Origin: Clostridiales bacterium UBA5888
GTDB lineage: Bacteria > Bacillota > Clostridia > Oscillospirales > Oscillospiraceae
DNA length: 63,758 nt
Reading direction: 5' to 3'
NCBI GenBank assembly: GCA_002431965.1
Contig: DJEW01000014.1
Span: 1 to 63,758 of the forward strand
The first letter of the stretch is position 1. Every line of letters begins with the position of its first letter. Of the stretch, positions 16,178-24,957 are shown in pieces. The position numbers and the translations under genes were made by a program. The notes below the pieces were generated by a model, which was not told where the DNA came from, made no database searches, and saw only the letters and a list, made by a program, of their open reading frames with translations.

Positions 16178-17323
16178 TTACCCCAGCTCCGCGAAAAATA
16201 TCTCCGCGCCGCCGCGGCGCAGTGCGCGCACCTTATCGTGCATCGCGCTGACGCTTATGGGGCTTAGCACGGCGCGCACAAGCTCGCCCTCGCGCATCGC
16301 GCTCTCGCAGTCGAATTTTTCCGCAAGCGCCGCCGGGAGACGTATATAATACCGGCACAGGCAGCCGTTGTTGTCTGCCTTCACCTCGCGGCACTCCTTT
16401 TTCAGCATCTCCCGCTGACCGATTGCAAGGCATTCAAGATCGCGCAGCACGGCGGACGCCGTGGGATAGCGTCCCGCGCCCTGACCCATCAGCACTATAT
16501 CGCCGGAGTTTCTGCCGCGGTATTTCGCCATGTTGAAATTTTTCTTCACTGCGCACTCCGGCGCGTCGCCAGGCAGCAGCACAGGCTGCACATATGCGTA
16601 TACGCTGCCGTCCGCGCTGCGTCCGCCCTTTGTCACCAACCGGCAGCACAGCCCCCGCCGCCTGAAATCGGCGACGTCGGCGGCGCGCAGGCTTTCTATC
16701 CCCTCGTTTTCAAGCCCGTCCACGGGCAGCATGTCGTACGCCACCGCGCACGCAAGCATTATCTTTCTCAGCGCGTCCATACCGCTCACATCCGCCGTGG
16801 GGTCAGCCTCGGCATAGCCTAGCCTCTGCGCGTCGCTCAGCGCCGCGTCATAGTCCAGCCCCTCCGACTGCATCATGTCGAGCATATAGTTCGTCGTGCC
16901 GTTGAGGATGCCGCCAAGGGAAAGTATCTCGTCGCTTTCGCGCGCCAGCTCAAGATTATGGAGAAACGGCACCGCGCCGCCGCACGCCGCGCTGAAGAGA
17001 AAGCCCACGCCGTTTTCCCGCGCGAGCGCGGCAAGCTCTATCCCGCGCGCCGCGACCAGCGCCTTATTTGATGTGACAAAGTGCTTTCCCGCGCGCAGAG
17101 CCATCGCGGCATAGGCGTATGCCGTGTCCACCCCGCCCATCGTTTCCGCAACGGCATCGATGCCTTCATCGGCGCATATGCGCTCTATCGAGTCGCACTT
17201 GAACGCCTCGTCCGCTTTTCCGCGCCGCACCAGCACGCTTCCCGCTTCAAGAAGCGGACAAGTTCGCAGCATGTCGTAAACACCCTTGCCTACGGTACCG
17301 TATCCCAAAACCGCAACCTTCAT
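16178..17323 (-). CDS. hom: Homoserine dehydrogenase
   Basis: Reduces aspartate semialdehyde to homoserine. 381 residues: an N-terminal Rossmann motif VLGYGTVGKGVYD and the catalytic-region block GGILNGTTNYMLDMM near residue 138. It is shorter than the usual 430-residue ACT-bearing form. The last 65 residues (from RYYIRLPAA) look like a reduced ACT remnant without the usual glycine-rich ligand loop. It heads the leftward arm, with a promoter in the divergent region shared with the ACT-domain regulator. A separate ACT protein encoded opposite may take over regulation (inference). Confidence 0.92.
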   Translation of the reverse strand: MKVAVLGYGTVGKGVYDMLRTCPLLEAGSVLVRRGKADEAFKCDSIERICADEGIDAVAETMGGVDTAYAYAAMALRAGKHFVTSNKALVAARGIELAALARENGVGFLFSAACGGAVPFLHNLELARESDEILSLGGILNGTTNYMLDMMQSEGLDYDAALSDAQRLGYAEADPTADVSGMDALRKIMLACAVAYDMLPVDGLENEGIESLRAADVADFRRRGLCCRLVTKGGRSADGSVYAYVQPVLLPGDAPECAVKKNFNMAKYRGRNSGDIVLMGQGAGRYPTASAVLRDLECLAIGQREMLKKECREVKADNNGCLCRYYIRLPAALAEKFDCESAMREGELVRAVLSPISVSAMHDKVRALRRGGAEIFFAELG

Positions 17324-17346
17324 AATTCCGCCTCCAAAATTTTTAG

Positions 17347-17414
17347 TGTCCGTTTGTCAAAAACACTTGTATTTTTGACGTGGACAGTGTATCATATACT
17401 TATCGGAAATGCAA
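17347..17414. promoter_or_regulatory. Divergent threonine control region with inverted repeat
   Basis: Leftward hom promoter: TTGCAT (complement of 17409-17414), 17 bases, TACACT (complement of 17386-17391). Just downstream lies a large inverted repeat: TGTCC (17347-17351) and GTCAAAAA (17356-17363) are mirrored by TTTTTGAC (17372-17379) and GGACA (17382-17386). The repeat overlaps the presumed hom start site, so a bound protein would block transcription. I see no T-box or other leader. Confidence 0.6.
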
Positions 17415-17455
17415 GCCTTTTTCGCCTGCAATTTTACACAAGGAGTTTTGCCGAT

Positions 17456-17893
17456 ATGCTTGAAAATTATCTTATTATCCACAAAAGCATACTGCCTGAA
17501 TACTATGAAAAGGTGCTTGAGGTTCGTCACCTGATGGAGTCCGGGCGTGTGCGCGACGTCAGTCAGGCTGTGCGTGAGGTCGGCATTTCCCGCAGCACGT
17601 ACTATAAATATAAGGATTTCATCCTCGAGCCTTCGGAAATGGCAGGCGGTCGCAAGGCTGTGCTGTCGATGATGCTGGCGCATGAGCCGGGCGTGCTGAG
17701 CGCCCTTTTAAGCTGCATATCCGAGGTCGGGGCGAGCGTGCTGACAATCACGCAGAGCCTTCCCATACACAACCGCGCAAGCGTTACCATTTCCATAGAC
17801 GTCAGCTCGATGTCGTGCGAGCTGACGAAGCTCCTCTCTCTTATGGAGCAGACCCCTGGCGTTGAGAAGGCAAAGCTTCTCGCCGTTGAATAA
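17456..17893 (+). CDS. HTH-ACT domain protein (PheB/UPF0735 type), likely threonine-pathway regulator
   Basis: 145 residues from the ATG at 17456; AAGGAG lies at 17440-17445. The frame is open further upstream, but that part crosses the hom promoter. The N-terminal half holds a helix-turn-helix-like segment (VSQAVREVGISRSTYYKYKDFI, about residues 36-57). The C-terminal half is an ACT domain of the PheB family (LSMMLAHEPGVLSALLSCIS, about 75-145). ACT domains bind amino acids, so this looks like an amino-acid-responsive DNA-binding protein. It is divergent from hom and 29 bases before thrC, with an inverted repeat in the shared promoter, which points to control of this cluster. The regulatory role is inferred. 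Confidence 0.82.
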   Translation: MLENYLIIHKSILPEYYEKVLEVRHLMESGRVRDVSQAVREVGISRSTYYKYKDFILEPSEMAGGRKAVLSMMLAHEPGVLSALLSCISEVGASVLTITQSLPIHNRASVTISIDVSSMSCELTKLLSLMEQTPGVEKAKLLAVE

Positions 17894-17922
17894 GCACTGT
17901 TTTTTGGAGGTTATAAATCACC

Positions 17923-19401
17923 ATGCAATATCAAAGCACAAGAAGCGGTCTGACCGCGAATTCACTTGAAGCCGTTTTGCGCGGCATTGCGCCCGACGGC
18001 GGGCTATATATTGACCCTGACATTGCCGCGCGTCCTTTTGACTGGCAGCGCTGCCTCACGCTGGATGAGTTCGGTATGGCGGAAATGCTGCTGGCGCACC
18101 TGCTGCCGGATTTTGAGGATATGGGCGCTCTTGTGCAGCGTGCCTACCGCGGCAGGTTTGAAAACGAACGCATCTCTCCCCTCGTCCGCGTGGGCGGCGC
18201 GTGGGTGCTGGAGCTTTTCCACGGTCCTACGAGCGCTTTTAAGGATGTTGCTCTCTCCATGCTGCCCCAGCTTATCACAAAGGCGCGCGAGCAGCTCGGC
18301 GTTACGGAGCGCATAGTCATCCTCACCGCCACATCCGGCGACACGGGCAAGGCGGCGCTTGAGGGCTTCCATGACGTGCCCGGCACCGCTATCGCGGTGT
18401 TCTATCCCGACGGCGGCGTTTCCGCCGTGCAGCGCGCGCAGATGGTCACTCAGCGCGGCGGCAACGTCCATGTCACTGCCGTGCGCGGCAATTTTGACGA
18501 CTGTCAGCGCGGCGTGAAGGAGGCTTTCCGCGATGTGGACGCAGCGGAGTACGGTATGCGTCTCAGCTCCGCCAACTCCATCAACATCGGCCGCCTCGCG
18601 CCGCAGGTCATTTATTACTTTTCTGCCTACGCCCAGCTCGCCGCCGACGGCGGCATAGCCGTCGGCGATGCCGTGGATTTCATCGTCCCCACCGGCAATT
18701 TCGGCGATATACTCGCAGGGCTTTACGCAAAGCTCCTTGGACTTCCCGTGGGGCGGCTCGTGTGCGCGTCAAACGTCAACAACGTCCTCTTTGACTTTAT
18801 CCGCACCGGGCGCTACGATGCGCGGCGCGATTTCGTGCGCACATCCTCACCGTCTATGGATATTCTCGTCTCTTCAAATCTCGAGCGTCTTCTCTTCATC
18901 GCCGCCGACGGCGACACGGAGGCAGTGCGCGGCTGGATGAATGCCCTTTCAACGGACGGCGTATACAGCGTGGACGCTTCCGCGCACAAACGCATACGCG
19001 GGTGGTTCTCCGCCGGGTATGCCGACGAGAGCGCGACACGGCGCACCATTGCCCGCGTCTGGGCGGAAAACGCATATCTCTGTGACCCGCACACCGCCGT
19101 CGCCATGTCTGTCCTTGACGATTACCGCCGCAGCGCGGATTACACCGGCGCCCCCTGCGTCGTTTTCTCCACGGCGTCGCCCTTCAAGTTCCCCGCCGTT
19201 GTGCTCGATTCCATTTCCGGCAGTGCGTCCGGCGATGAATTTGATCAGATGGAGGAGCTTTCAGACCTGTCGGGTCTGCCGATCCCCAAAAACCTCGCGT
19301 CGCTGCGCTCCCTGCCGGAGCTGCACCGCGCCGTTGTCGACCGCTGCCGCATCACTTCCGCCGTGCGCGATATACTCAGCGAGGAGGCGCACAGAGCATG
19401 A
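17923..19401 (+). CDS. thrC: Threonine synthase
   Basis: PLP enzyme converting O-phosphohomoserine to threonine. 492 residues, the longer class of threonine synthase that starts with a substrate-recognition block (MQYQSTRSGLTANSLEAVLR). The PLP lysine is in FHGPTSAFKDVALSM near residue 108, and the phosphate loop is near PTGNFGDILAG. TTGGAGG precedes the ATG. Its last four bases overlap the thrB start, so the two are co-translated. Confidence 0.95.
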   Translation: MQYQSTRSGLTANSLEAVLRGIAPDGGLYIDPDIAARPFDWQRCLTLDEFGMAEMLLAHLLPDFEDMGALVQRAYRGRFENERISPLVRVGGAWVLELFHGPTSAFKDVALSMLPQLITKAREQLGVTERIVILTATSGDTGKAALEGFHDVPGTAIAVFYPDGGVSAVQRAQMVTQRGGNVHVTAVRGNFDDCQRGVKEAFRDVDAAEYGMRLSSANSINIGRLAPQVIYYFSAYAQLAADGGIAVGDAVDFIVPTGNFGDILAGLYAKLLGLPVGRLVCASNVNNVLFDFIRTGRYDARRDFVRTSSPSMDILVSSNLERLLFIAADGDTEAVRGWMNALSTDGVYSVDASAHKRIRGWFSAGYADESATRRTIARVWAENAYLCDPHTAVAMSVLDDYRRSADYTGAPCVVFSTASPFKFPAVVLDSISGSASGDEFDQMEELSDLSGLPIPKNLASLRSLPELHRAVVDRCRITSAVRDILSEEAHRA

Positions 19402-20285
19402 AAATACTTGTTCCTGCCAGCTCCGCCAATCTCGGACCGGGGTTTGACTGCTTCGGCATTGCGTGGCAGCTCTATAACGAGCTGGAGTTTATCCCCGGCG
19501 GCGACGGGCTTGTTATCACGGGCTGCGGTGAGAAATACAGCAATGAGAACAATCTCGCATACCGCGCGTATAAAGCTGTGCTTGAGCGCTTTCACCTTGC
19601 CCCCGAGCCGCTGACGATCAATTTTCTGCGCTGCGATATTCCGATCTCGCGCGGTCTCGGCTCTTCGTCCGCGCTGCTCGTTGCCGGCGTGATGGCTGCA
19701 AACGCCATTCACGGTCTCTCCATGAGCCGGGATGAGCTGCTCTCCGTTGCGACAGCGCTCGAGGGTCATCCCGACAATGTCGCCCCGGCGCTCTTCGGCG
19801 GGCTGACCGCCTCCGCGGTCGAGGCGGGCATTCCCCTCTCCGTCCATTATCCGCTCTCGTCGCAGCTTTTTTTCACGGCGCTCATTCCACCGTTCGAGCT
19901 TTCCACGGAGCTCTCGCGCAAGGTACTGCCGCACGATGTTCCGCGCGCGGACGCGATATTCAATGTCTCCCGCGCGGCGCTGATGCTCAGTGCGCTCGGC
20001 AGCGGCGACATTGCCCTGCTCCGCGCCGCGATGGCGGACCGCCTGCATGAGCCGTACCGCCGCGCGCTTATCGACGGATATGACACCGCACGCGGTCTTG
20101 CCTATAAGCACGGTGCGGAGGCGATGTGCATATCCGGTGCGGGGTCAACTCTACTGTGCGTCGCGGCTCATCCTGACCTTGCTGCAAACATTTCCGCCGA
20201 TCTCGCCGCGCATCTGCCCGGCTGGCGCGCCGTTTCGCTTTTGCCCGAGCTTGAGGGCGCGCGTATTGAAGACTGTAGCCCCTGA
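19398..20285 (+). CDS. thrB: Homoserine kinase
   Basis: GHMP-family kinase making O-phosphohomoserine for ThrC. 295 residues with the early motif PASSANLGPGFDCFG and the ATP-binding loop SRGLGSSSALLVAG near residues 87-100. It overlaps thrC (ATGA) and is followed by a perfect bidirectional terminator. With hom, lysC and asd on the other arm, the window encodes every enzyme from aspartate to threonine. Confidence 0.95.
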   Translation: MKILVPASSANLGPGFDCFGIAWQLYNELEFIPGGDGLVITGCGEKYSNENNLAYRAYKAVLERFHLAPEPLTINFLRCDIPISRGLGSSSALLVAGVMAANAIHGLSMSRDELLSVATALEGHPDNVAPALFGGLTASAVEAGIPLSVHYPLSSQLFFTALIPPFELSTELSRKVLPHDVPRADAIFNVSRAALMLSALGSGDIALLRAAMADRLHEPYRRALIDGYDTARGLAYKHGAEAMCISGAGSTLLCVAAHPDLAANISADLAAHLPGWRAVSLLPELEGARIEDCSP

Positions 20286-20295
20286 TAGCGCAAAA

Positions 20296-20326
20296 ACGCC
20301 AGCCCATACAATGCATGGGCTGGCGT
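20296..20326. terminator. Bidirectional terminator after thrB
   Basis: ACGCCAGCCCAT at 20296-20307 pairs perfectly with ATGGGCTGGCGT at 20315-20326. An A-run before and a T-rich run after serve thrB and the convergent dehydrogenase gene. Confidence 0.85.
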
Positions 20327-20354
20327 ACCTTGGTTCTTTTGGCTCTGGTTCTTT

Positions 20355-21314
20355 TTACTTTTTGTAGCCGGTTGTAAAGTCAACGATGTTGATAAGCTCC
20401 TCCCCGCGCATGAACCTCCCGAGGTTTTCCGCCGCGATGTCCACAATGCGTTCAAACGTATACGGCAGGTGATAGTACCCCGAGACGTGCGGGGTTATCA
20501 TGAGGTTGTCGAGCGTCCACAGAGGGCTGTCCGGCGGGAGCGGCTCCACTTCGCTCACGTCTATCGCGGCGGAGGCGATTTTGCCGCTCTTCACCGCGTC
20601 GTAGAGTACGCTGTTTTCCACCGCCGCGCCCCGTCCGCAGTTGATGAATATTGCGCTCGGCTTCATAAGGTCAAAGCGCTCGGCGGTGTAAAGATGCGTC
20701 GTGGCGGGCGTTCCGGGAAGCACGGAGAACACGGCATCCGCGCGCGGCAGCAGTTCGTCCAGCTTTTCCATCGTGTATAGCTCGTCAACACACTCCGGCT
20801 TTGCGCCCGCGCGCCTCTTCACGCCGATGACATATGCGCCCAGCGCCCTGACGATGCCTGCAAAATGGCAGCCGATATCCCCCAGCCCCACGACCAGCAC
20901 CGTCGCATCCGTTATAGACGTCACCGTGCCGAAGTCCGTCCACTCGTGCTTTTTCTGTGCGTCGCGGTAGAGATGCAGCTTCTTTTGCAGCATGAACAGC
21001 ATTGCTGCGCCGTGCTCGGCAACGGCCTTGCTGTATGCGCCCGTGGAGTTTGCAAGCTTTGTCTTCGCGGCGAGCACACCGGACTTGACGTACCTGTCCG
21101 CGCCCGCGATGTTCAGCTGCAAAAGCTCAAGATTTTCCGAGGCTTTTATCAGCGCTGGATCCGGCATGCCAAGGATGATGTTTGCCTCGGCAATATTCTC
21201 CGCCGTCGCGCCGTCCTCGCCGGCGTATATGAATCTGCACCCCTCGCCCGCGGCGCGCTCCAGCTTTTCCTTATGGCGCGGCTCTACCGGCAGCATGCAT
21301 AAAACAGTCTTCAT
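20355..21314 (-). CDS. D-isomer-specific 2-hydroxyacid dehydrogenase
   Basis: NAD(P)-dependent dehydrogenase of the D-lactate/phosphoglycerate dehydrogenase superfamily. 319 residues: the cofactor motif VVGLGDIGCHFAG near residue 144, catalytic Arg in NCGRGAAVE, Glu in SEVEPLPPDSPLW, and His in ITPHVSGYYH. The substrate cannot be deduced; hydroxypyruvate, glyoxylate or branched 2-ketoacids are all possible. It lies 15 bases after the Nudix gene, so both may be one transcript. Confidence 0.85.
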   Translation of the reverse strand: MKTVLCMLPVEPRHKEKLERAAGEGCRFIYAGEDGATAENIAEANIILGMPDPALIKASENLELLQLNIAGADRYVKSGVLAAKTKLANSTGAYSKAVAEHGAAMLFMLQKKLHLYRDAQKKHEWTDFGTVTSITDATVLVVGLGDIGCHFAGIVRALGAYVIGVKRRAGAKPECVDELYTMEKLDELLPRADAVFSVLPGTPATTHLYTAERFDLMKPSAIFINCGRGAAVENSVLYDAVKSGKIASAAIDVSEVEPLPPDSPLWTLDNLMITPHVSGYYHLPYTFERIVDIAAENLGRFMRGEELINIVDFTTGYKK

Positions 21315-21329
21315 TTTCTACCTCCCTGC

Positions 21330-21899
21330 TTACACGCCCAGCAGCCTTGCAGTCTTGAGTATTGCCGCCTGGGTCTTTATGTCCACTATTTCACCGTTCA
21401 TTACCTTTTGTACAAGCTCTTCAAGCGGCACGGTCTCGATATTCAGAAATTCGTCTCTGTCGAGCTTCTGCTCGCCCTGATGCAGAGAGCGCGCCAGATA
21501 CATTGTTATGCGCTCCGTGCTGTATGCCACGGCGCTGTAAAAGTCGCCCATATCCGTCCATTCGTCGGCAGTCAGTCCCGTCTCCTCGTGCAGCTCGCGC
21601 TTTGCCGCGGACAGTCTGTCCTCCTCTGGCGAATCAAGCTTGCCGGCAGGTATCTCGGTTATCACCATATCCAGCGGATAGCGGTACTGCCGCTCTACAA
21701 CGACCCTCCCGTCGGCGGTCACAGGCACGATGCACACCGCGCCCAGATGCTTTATATAATCCCGGCCGCTCTCGTCTCCGTTCGGAAGGCGCACCCGGTC
21801 ATGATAGACGTGCAGCAGCGGTCCGTGATATGTCTCCCTGCCGGAGATGCGCTTTTCCGCAAGCTGCCTGTACTCTTCTTCGTTTCTTTTCATTGACAT
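21330..21899 (-). CDS. Nudix hydrolase, probable ADP-ribose pyrophosphatase
   Basis: 189 residues with a Nudix box AGKLDSPEEDR...AAKRELHEETGL at about residues 82-106. It has one extra residue compared with the strict GX5EX7REUXEEXGU spacing. The N-terminal strand region (SGRETYHGPLLHVYHDRVRLPNG) resembles NudF-type ADP-ribose pyrophosphatases, which split ADP-ribose to AMP and ribose-5-phosphate. It is separated from rplQ by a strong terminator and followed by a dehydrogenase gene. Confidence 0.85.
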   Translation of the reverse strand: MSMKRNEEEYRQLAEKRISGRETYHGPLLHVYHDRVRLPNGDESGRDYIKHLGAVCIVPVTADGRVVVERQYRYPLDMVITEIPAGKLDSPEEDRLSAAKRELHEETGLTADEWTDMGDFYSAVAYSTERITMYLARSLHQGEQKLDRDEFLNIETVPLEELVQKVMNGEIVDIKTQAAILKTARLLGV

Positions 21900-21913
21900 T
21901 CCGTCCTTTTGAA

Positions 21914-21948
21914 AAAATCGGAAGTGAGCATCTTCACTTCCGATTTTC
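21914..21948 (-). terminator. Terminator ending the ribosomal superoperon
   Basis: AAAATCGGAAGTGA at 21914-21927 pairs perfectly with TCACTTCCGATTTT at 21934-21947. Read leftward it gives a 14-bp stem ending in T residues, just after rplQ. Confidence 0.88.
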
Positions 21949-21977
21949 TTTGCTTTATTCAGTGTTTCCTCAGCGGA

Positions 21978-22319
21978 TCAGACGAGCTCGATGACTGCGG
22001 TCTCTGCTGCGTCGCCGCGGCGCACACCGACGCGGGTGATGCGGGTATAGCCGCCGCTGCGCTCTGCATACTTGGGCGCGATCTCATCGAAAACCTTCTT
22101 GGCAACGTCCTCGCGGGTAATGAACGCGAGCGCCTGACGATAGCTCGCCAGATCCTTTGCCTTGCCAAGAGTTATCATCTTCTCGGCCATGGGCGCGATC
22201 TCTTTTGCGCGCGTGACAGTGGTCTCCATGCGGCCCAGGTCAAGGAAATCCGTGACCTGCTGGCGGAGCATTGCCATACGGGCAGCAGTCGGCTTGCCGA
22301 GCTTTCTAGTTCCGGGCAT
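21978..22319 (-). CDS. rplQ: 50S ribosomal protein L17
   Basis: 113-residue basic protein beginning MPGTRKLGKPTAARMAMLRQ, the family opening. It belongs to the large subunit near the exit tunnel. As usual it is the last gene of the alpha operon, right after rpoA, and is followed by a perfect terminator. Confidence 0.96.
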   Translation of the reverse strand: MPGTRKLGKPTAARMAMLRQQVTDFLDLGRMETTVTRAKEIAPMAEKMITLGKAKDLASYRQALAFITREDVAKKVFDEIAPKYAERSGGYTRITRVGVRRGDAAETAVIELV

Positions 22320-22342
22320 AATTGCAATTCCTCCTATTAGGC

Positions 22343-23299
22343 TTACTGTTTGTTGTCGTCATCGTCAGCAAGCGTCAGACCCATCATGGTGAGCTTGTGC
22401 TCGACCTCTTCAAGGGACTTGCGGCCAAGGTTGCGCACCTTGATCATCTCGTCCTGGGTCTTGCTTACGAGATCCTCGACAGTGTTGATATTTGCGCGTT
22501 TGAGACAGTTGAAGCTTCTGACGCTGAGATCCAGCTCCTCTATCGTCATTTTGAGCATGGTGTCAGGCTCTTTCTCGACCTTCTCCACGACCGTGGGGTT
22601 ATTGGAGATTGTGTCAGAAAGGTCAGTGAAGAGCGTGAAGTGATCGCAGAGTATTTTTGCACCCAGCGATACCGCGTCACGGGCAGTCATGGTCTTGTCT
22701 GTCCACACCTCTATCGTCAGCTTGTCAAAGTCCGTCTGATTACCGACACGGGTATTCTCGACGGTGTAGTTGACCTTGAGGACGGGGGTGTATATGGAGT
22801 CAACAGGAATAGTGCCGATGGGCATCTGCGGGTTCTTGTTCTTCTCCGCCGAAACGTAGCCTCTGCCGTGGTCAAGGACGAGCTCCATATTCAGCGCGCC
22901 CTCCGGACCGAGCGTGGCAATAGGCTGTTCGGGGTTGAGTATTTCCACTTCCGCGTCCGCCTTGATGTCCCCGGCGGTGACAACGCCCTCGCCGGAGGCC
23001 TCGATATACACGGTCTTGGGTCCGGTGCTGTGGAGGCGGGCGATAATGCTCTTGACGTTGAGCACTATCTCCGTCACATCCTCCTTGACGCCGGGGATGG
23101 TGGAGAACTCATGCTGCACACCGGCGATCTTGATGCTGGTGCAGGCAGTGCCGGGGAGAGAAGAAAGGAGTACCCTGCGAAGAGAGTTACCAAGTGTTGT
23201 GCCGTAGCCACGCTCCAACGGTTCGATGATATACTTGCCGTAGGAACTCTCGGTGGGAGTCTCGATGCACTCGATGCGCGGCTTTTTAATTTCGATCAT
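22343..23299 (-). CDS. rpoA: RNA polymerase alpha subunit
   Basis: Scaffold subunit of RNA polymerase; the C-terminal domain contacts UP elements and activators. 318 residues from the ATG at 23299, which AGGAGGG precedes; the frame is open to 23347. The N-terminal domain has EPLERGYGTTLGNSLRRVLL, the dimer and beta-contact region. The C-terminal domain has MTIEELDLSVRSFNCLKRAN and VRNLGRKSLEEVEHKL. It lies between rpsD and rplQ in conserved order. Confidence 0.96.
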   Translation of the reverse strand: MIEIKKPRIECIETPTESSYGKYIIEPLERGYGTTLGNSLRRVLLSSLPGTACTSIKIAGVQHEFSTIPGVKEDVTEIVLNVKSIIARLHSTGPKTVYIEASGEGVVTAGDIKADAEVEILNPEQPIATLGPEGALNMELVLDHGRGYVSAEKNKNPQMPIGTIPVDSIYTPVLKVNYTVENTRVGNQTDFDKLTIEVWTDKTMTARDAVSLGAKILCDHFTLFTDLSDTISNNPTVVEKVEKEPDTMLKMTIEELDLSVRSFNCLKRANINTVEDLVSKTQDEMIKVRNLGRKSLEEVEHKLTMMGLTLADDDDNKQ

Positions 23300-23379
23300 A
23301 TTGTTATATAACCCTCCTTTTAAGTCTAGCGCCGGGCGGCGCTGCAATGAATCAGCTTACCAATTTGAGGGTGTCTTTA

Positions 23380-23988
23380 TTACTTGGAGTACAACTCGAC
23401 GATAAGATGCTCTTCGATGGGCATATCAATGTCATCACGCGCAGGAACTGCAACGATCTTTGCCGTCATATTGTTCTTGTCATACTCGATCCACTTGGGA
23501 GCGGCGCGGAAAGCGTTATCCTCAATGTTATCCTTTATCTTCTGCATGCTCTTGCCCTTCTCGGTCAGGGAGATGACCATGCCGGGCTTGACCTGGAAGC
23601 TGGGGATATTGACCTTGCGGCCGTTGACCGTGACGTGACCGTGGTTGACGAGCTGACGCGCCTCGCGGCGGGTCATGCCGAAGCCAAGTCTGAACACCAC
23701 GTTGTCAAGGCGCTGCTCGAGGATGGCAAGGAGGTTTTCACCGGTGATGCCGGGCATTTTCTCGGCTCTCTCATAGTAGAGACGGAACTGCTTTTCCAGC
23801 ACGCCGTAAATGAACTTGACCTTCTGCTTCTCGTTGAGCTGCATGCCGTACTCGCTCTGCTTTTTACGGACCTGAGCCTTGGGATTGCGGATGGTGTCGA
23901 TCTTGCTCTTACCGGTGTAGCCCAGGGAAGCCGGGGTAACGCCGAGAGCCTTCGCACGCTTAACAACAGGCTGTGTATTCTTTGCCAT
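23380..23988 (-). CDS. rpsD: 30S ribosomal protein S4
   Basis: 202-residue small-subunit assembly initiator. The S4 RNA-binding domain is near residues 95-155 (RLDNVVFRLGFGMTRREARQ, then HGHVTVNGRKVN). The N-terminal region lacks the zinc cysteines found in some S4 proteins, so this is the cysteine-free type. It sits in its usual place between rpsK and rpoA. Confidence 0.95.
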   Translation of the reverse strand: MAKNTQPVVKRAKALGVTPASLGYTGKSKIDTIRNPKAQVRKKQSEYGMQLNEKQKVKFIYGVLEKQFRLYYERAEKMPGITGENLLAILEQRLDNVVFRLGFGMTRREARQLVNHGHVTVNGRKVNIPSFQVKPGMVISLTEKGKSMQKIKDNIEDNAFRAAPKWIEYDKNNMTAKIVAVPARDDIDMPIEEHLIVELYSK

Positions 23989-24007
23989 TATCTGTACCCT
24001 CCTTCAA

Positions 24008-24409
24008 TTAGACGCGGCGACGCTTCGGAGGACGGCAGCCATTGTGGGGGATGGGGGTAACGTCCTTGATCATCGTCACTTCGAGACCGGCGGTCTGCAG
24101 GGCGCGGATAGCAGCCTCACGACCCGAGCCGGGACCCTTGACAAACACTTCGACGGTCTTGAGGCCGTGCTCCATCGCTGCCTTGGCAGCGGTCTCTGCG
24201 GCGGTCTGAGCGGCGAAGGGGGTAGACTTCTTGCTGCCACGGAAACCAAGTCCACCGGCGGATGCCCAGGAAATTGCGTTGCCCTGAGTGTCGGTGATGG
24301 TGACCATGGTGTTGTTGAAGGAAGAGCTGATATGAACCTGACCCTTTTCAATGTTCTTGCGCTCTCTTCTGCGGGTTCTGACTTTCTTCTTTGCGTTGTT
24401 AGCAGCCAT
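24008..24409 (-). CDS. rpsK: 30S ribosomal protein S11
   Basis: 133 residues with the S11 core (SSFNNTMVTITDTQGNAISW, GPGSGREAAIRALQ) and basic C-terminus NGCRPPKRRRV. It forms part of the 30S platform near the mRNA exit. It is 15 bases downstream of rpsM. Confidence 0.96.
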   Translation of the reverse strand: MAANNAKKKVRTRRRERKNIEKGQVHISSSFNNTMVTITDTQGNAISWASAGGLGFRGSKKSTPFAAQTAAETAAKAAMEHGLKTVEVFVKGPGSGREAAIRALQTAGLEVTMIKDVTPIPHNGCRPPKRRRV

Positions 24410-24424
24410 AATTCATATCCCTCC

Positions 24425-24793
24425 TTACTTCTTCTTATTTGCGATGGTGCGTTTCGGGCCCTTGCGGGTGCGGGCATTGGTCTTGCTTCTCTGTCCGCGA
24501 ACGGGCAGACCGCGGCGATGACGCATGCCGCGATAGCAGCCGATTTCGGTCAGGCGCTTGATGTCGAGCGCGGTCTGGCGGCGCAGGTCGCCCTCCACGA
24601 TGTAGTGGTGGTCGATGCACTCACGCAGCTTGGATTCTTCCTCTTCGGTGAGGTCCTTGACTCTGGTGTCGGGGTTGATACCGGTTGCCTCGAGAATTTT
24701 CTTTGCGCTGGTTCTGCCGATACCGTAGACATAAGTGAGACCGATCTCTATTCTCTTGTCCTTGGGCAGGTCAACGCCGGCTATACGTGCCAT
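24425..24793 (-). CDS. rpsM: 30S ribosomal protein S13
   Basis: 122 residues starting ARIAGVDLPKDKRIEIGLTY and ending in a basic tail (GPKRTIANKKK) that reaches the P-site tRNA. Its start follows an unusually long 227-bp spacer after rpmJ, which contains a copy of the dispersed repeat and a GGGACT/AGTCCC hairpin. Confidence 0.96.
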   Translation of the reverse strand: MARIAGVDLPKDKRIEIGLTYVYGIGRTSAKKILEATGINPDTRVKDLTEEEESKLRECIDHHYIVEGDLRRQTALDIKRLTEIGCYRGMRHRRGLPVRGQRSKTNARTRKGPKRTIANKKK

Positions 24794-24894
24794 ATTATAC
24801 GATCATCCTTTCGATAATTGTTTCCGCATTCATAAGAAGCGGGGACTTATTCCCGCCGGAGGGAGTCCCTGTTCCATGCGGGTTTTTATTTCTT

Positions 24895-24957
24895 GGCAGC
24901 GCCACATAATGCGGCAAAGAGCATTCACATGCCTCAGACGTATTGTGCGGCGGCGCC
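24895..24957. repeat. Dispersed palindromic repeat, short form (copy 2), inside the ribosomal superoperon
   Basis: 63-bp member of the family at 1373, 41380 and 43567. It begins GGCAGCGCCACATAATGCGG and ends CAGACGTATTGTGCGGCGGC plus GCC, an imperfect inverted match. It sits between rpmJ and rpsM, about 100 bases before the rpsM start, and so must be transcribed within the operon as a hairpin. Confidence 0.8.

Noticed and set aside
17324..17455. T-box or amino-acid leader controlling threonine genes
   Set aside because: No T-box sequence, no long leader and no threonine-rich leader peptide; the inverted repeat fits an operator better.
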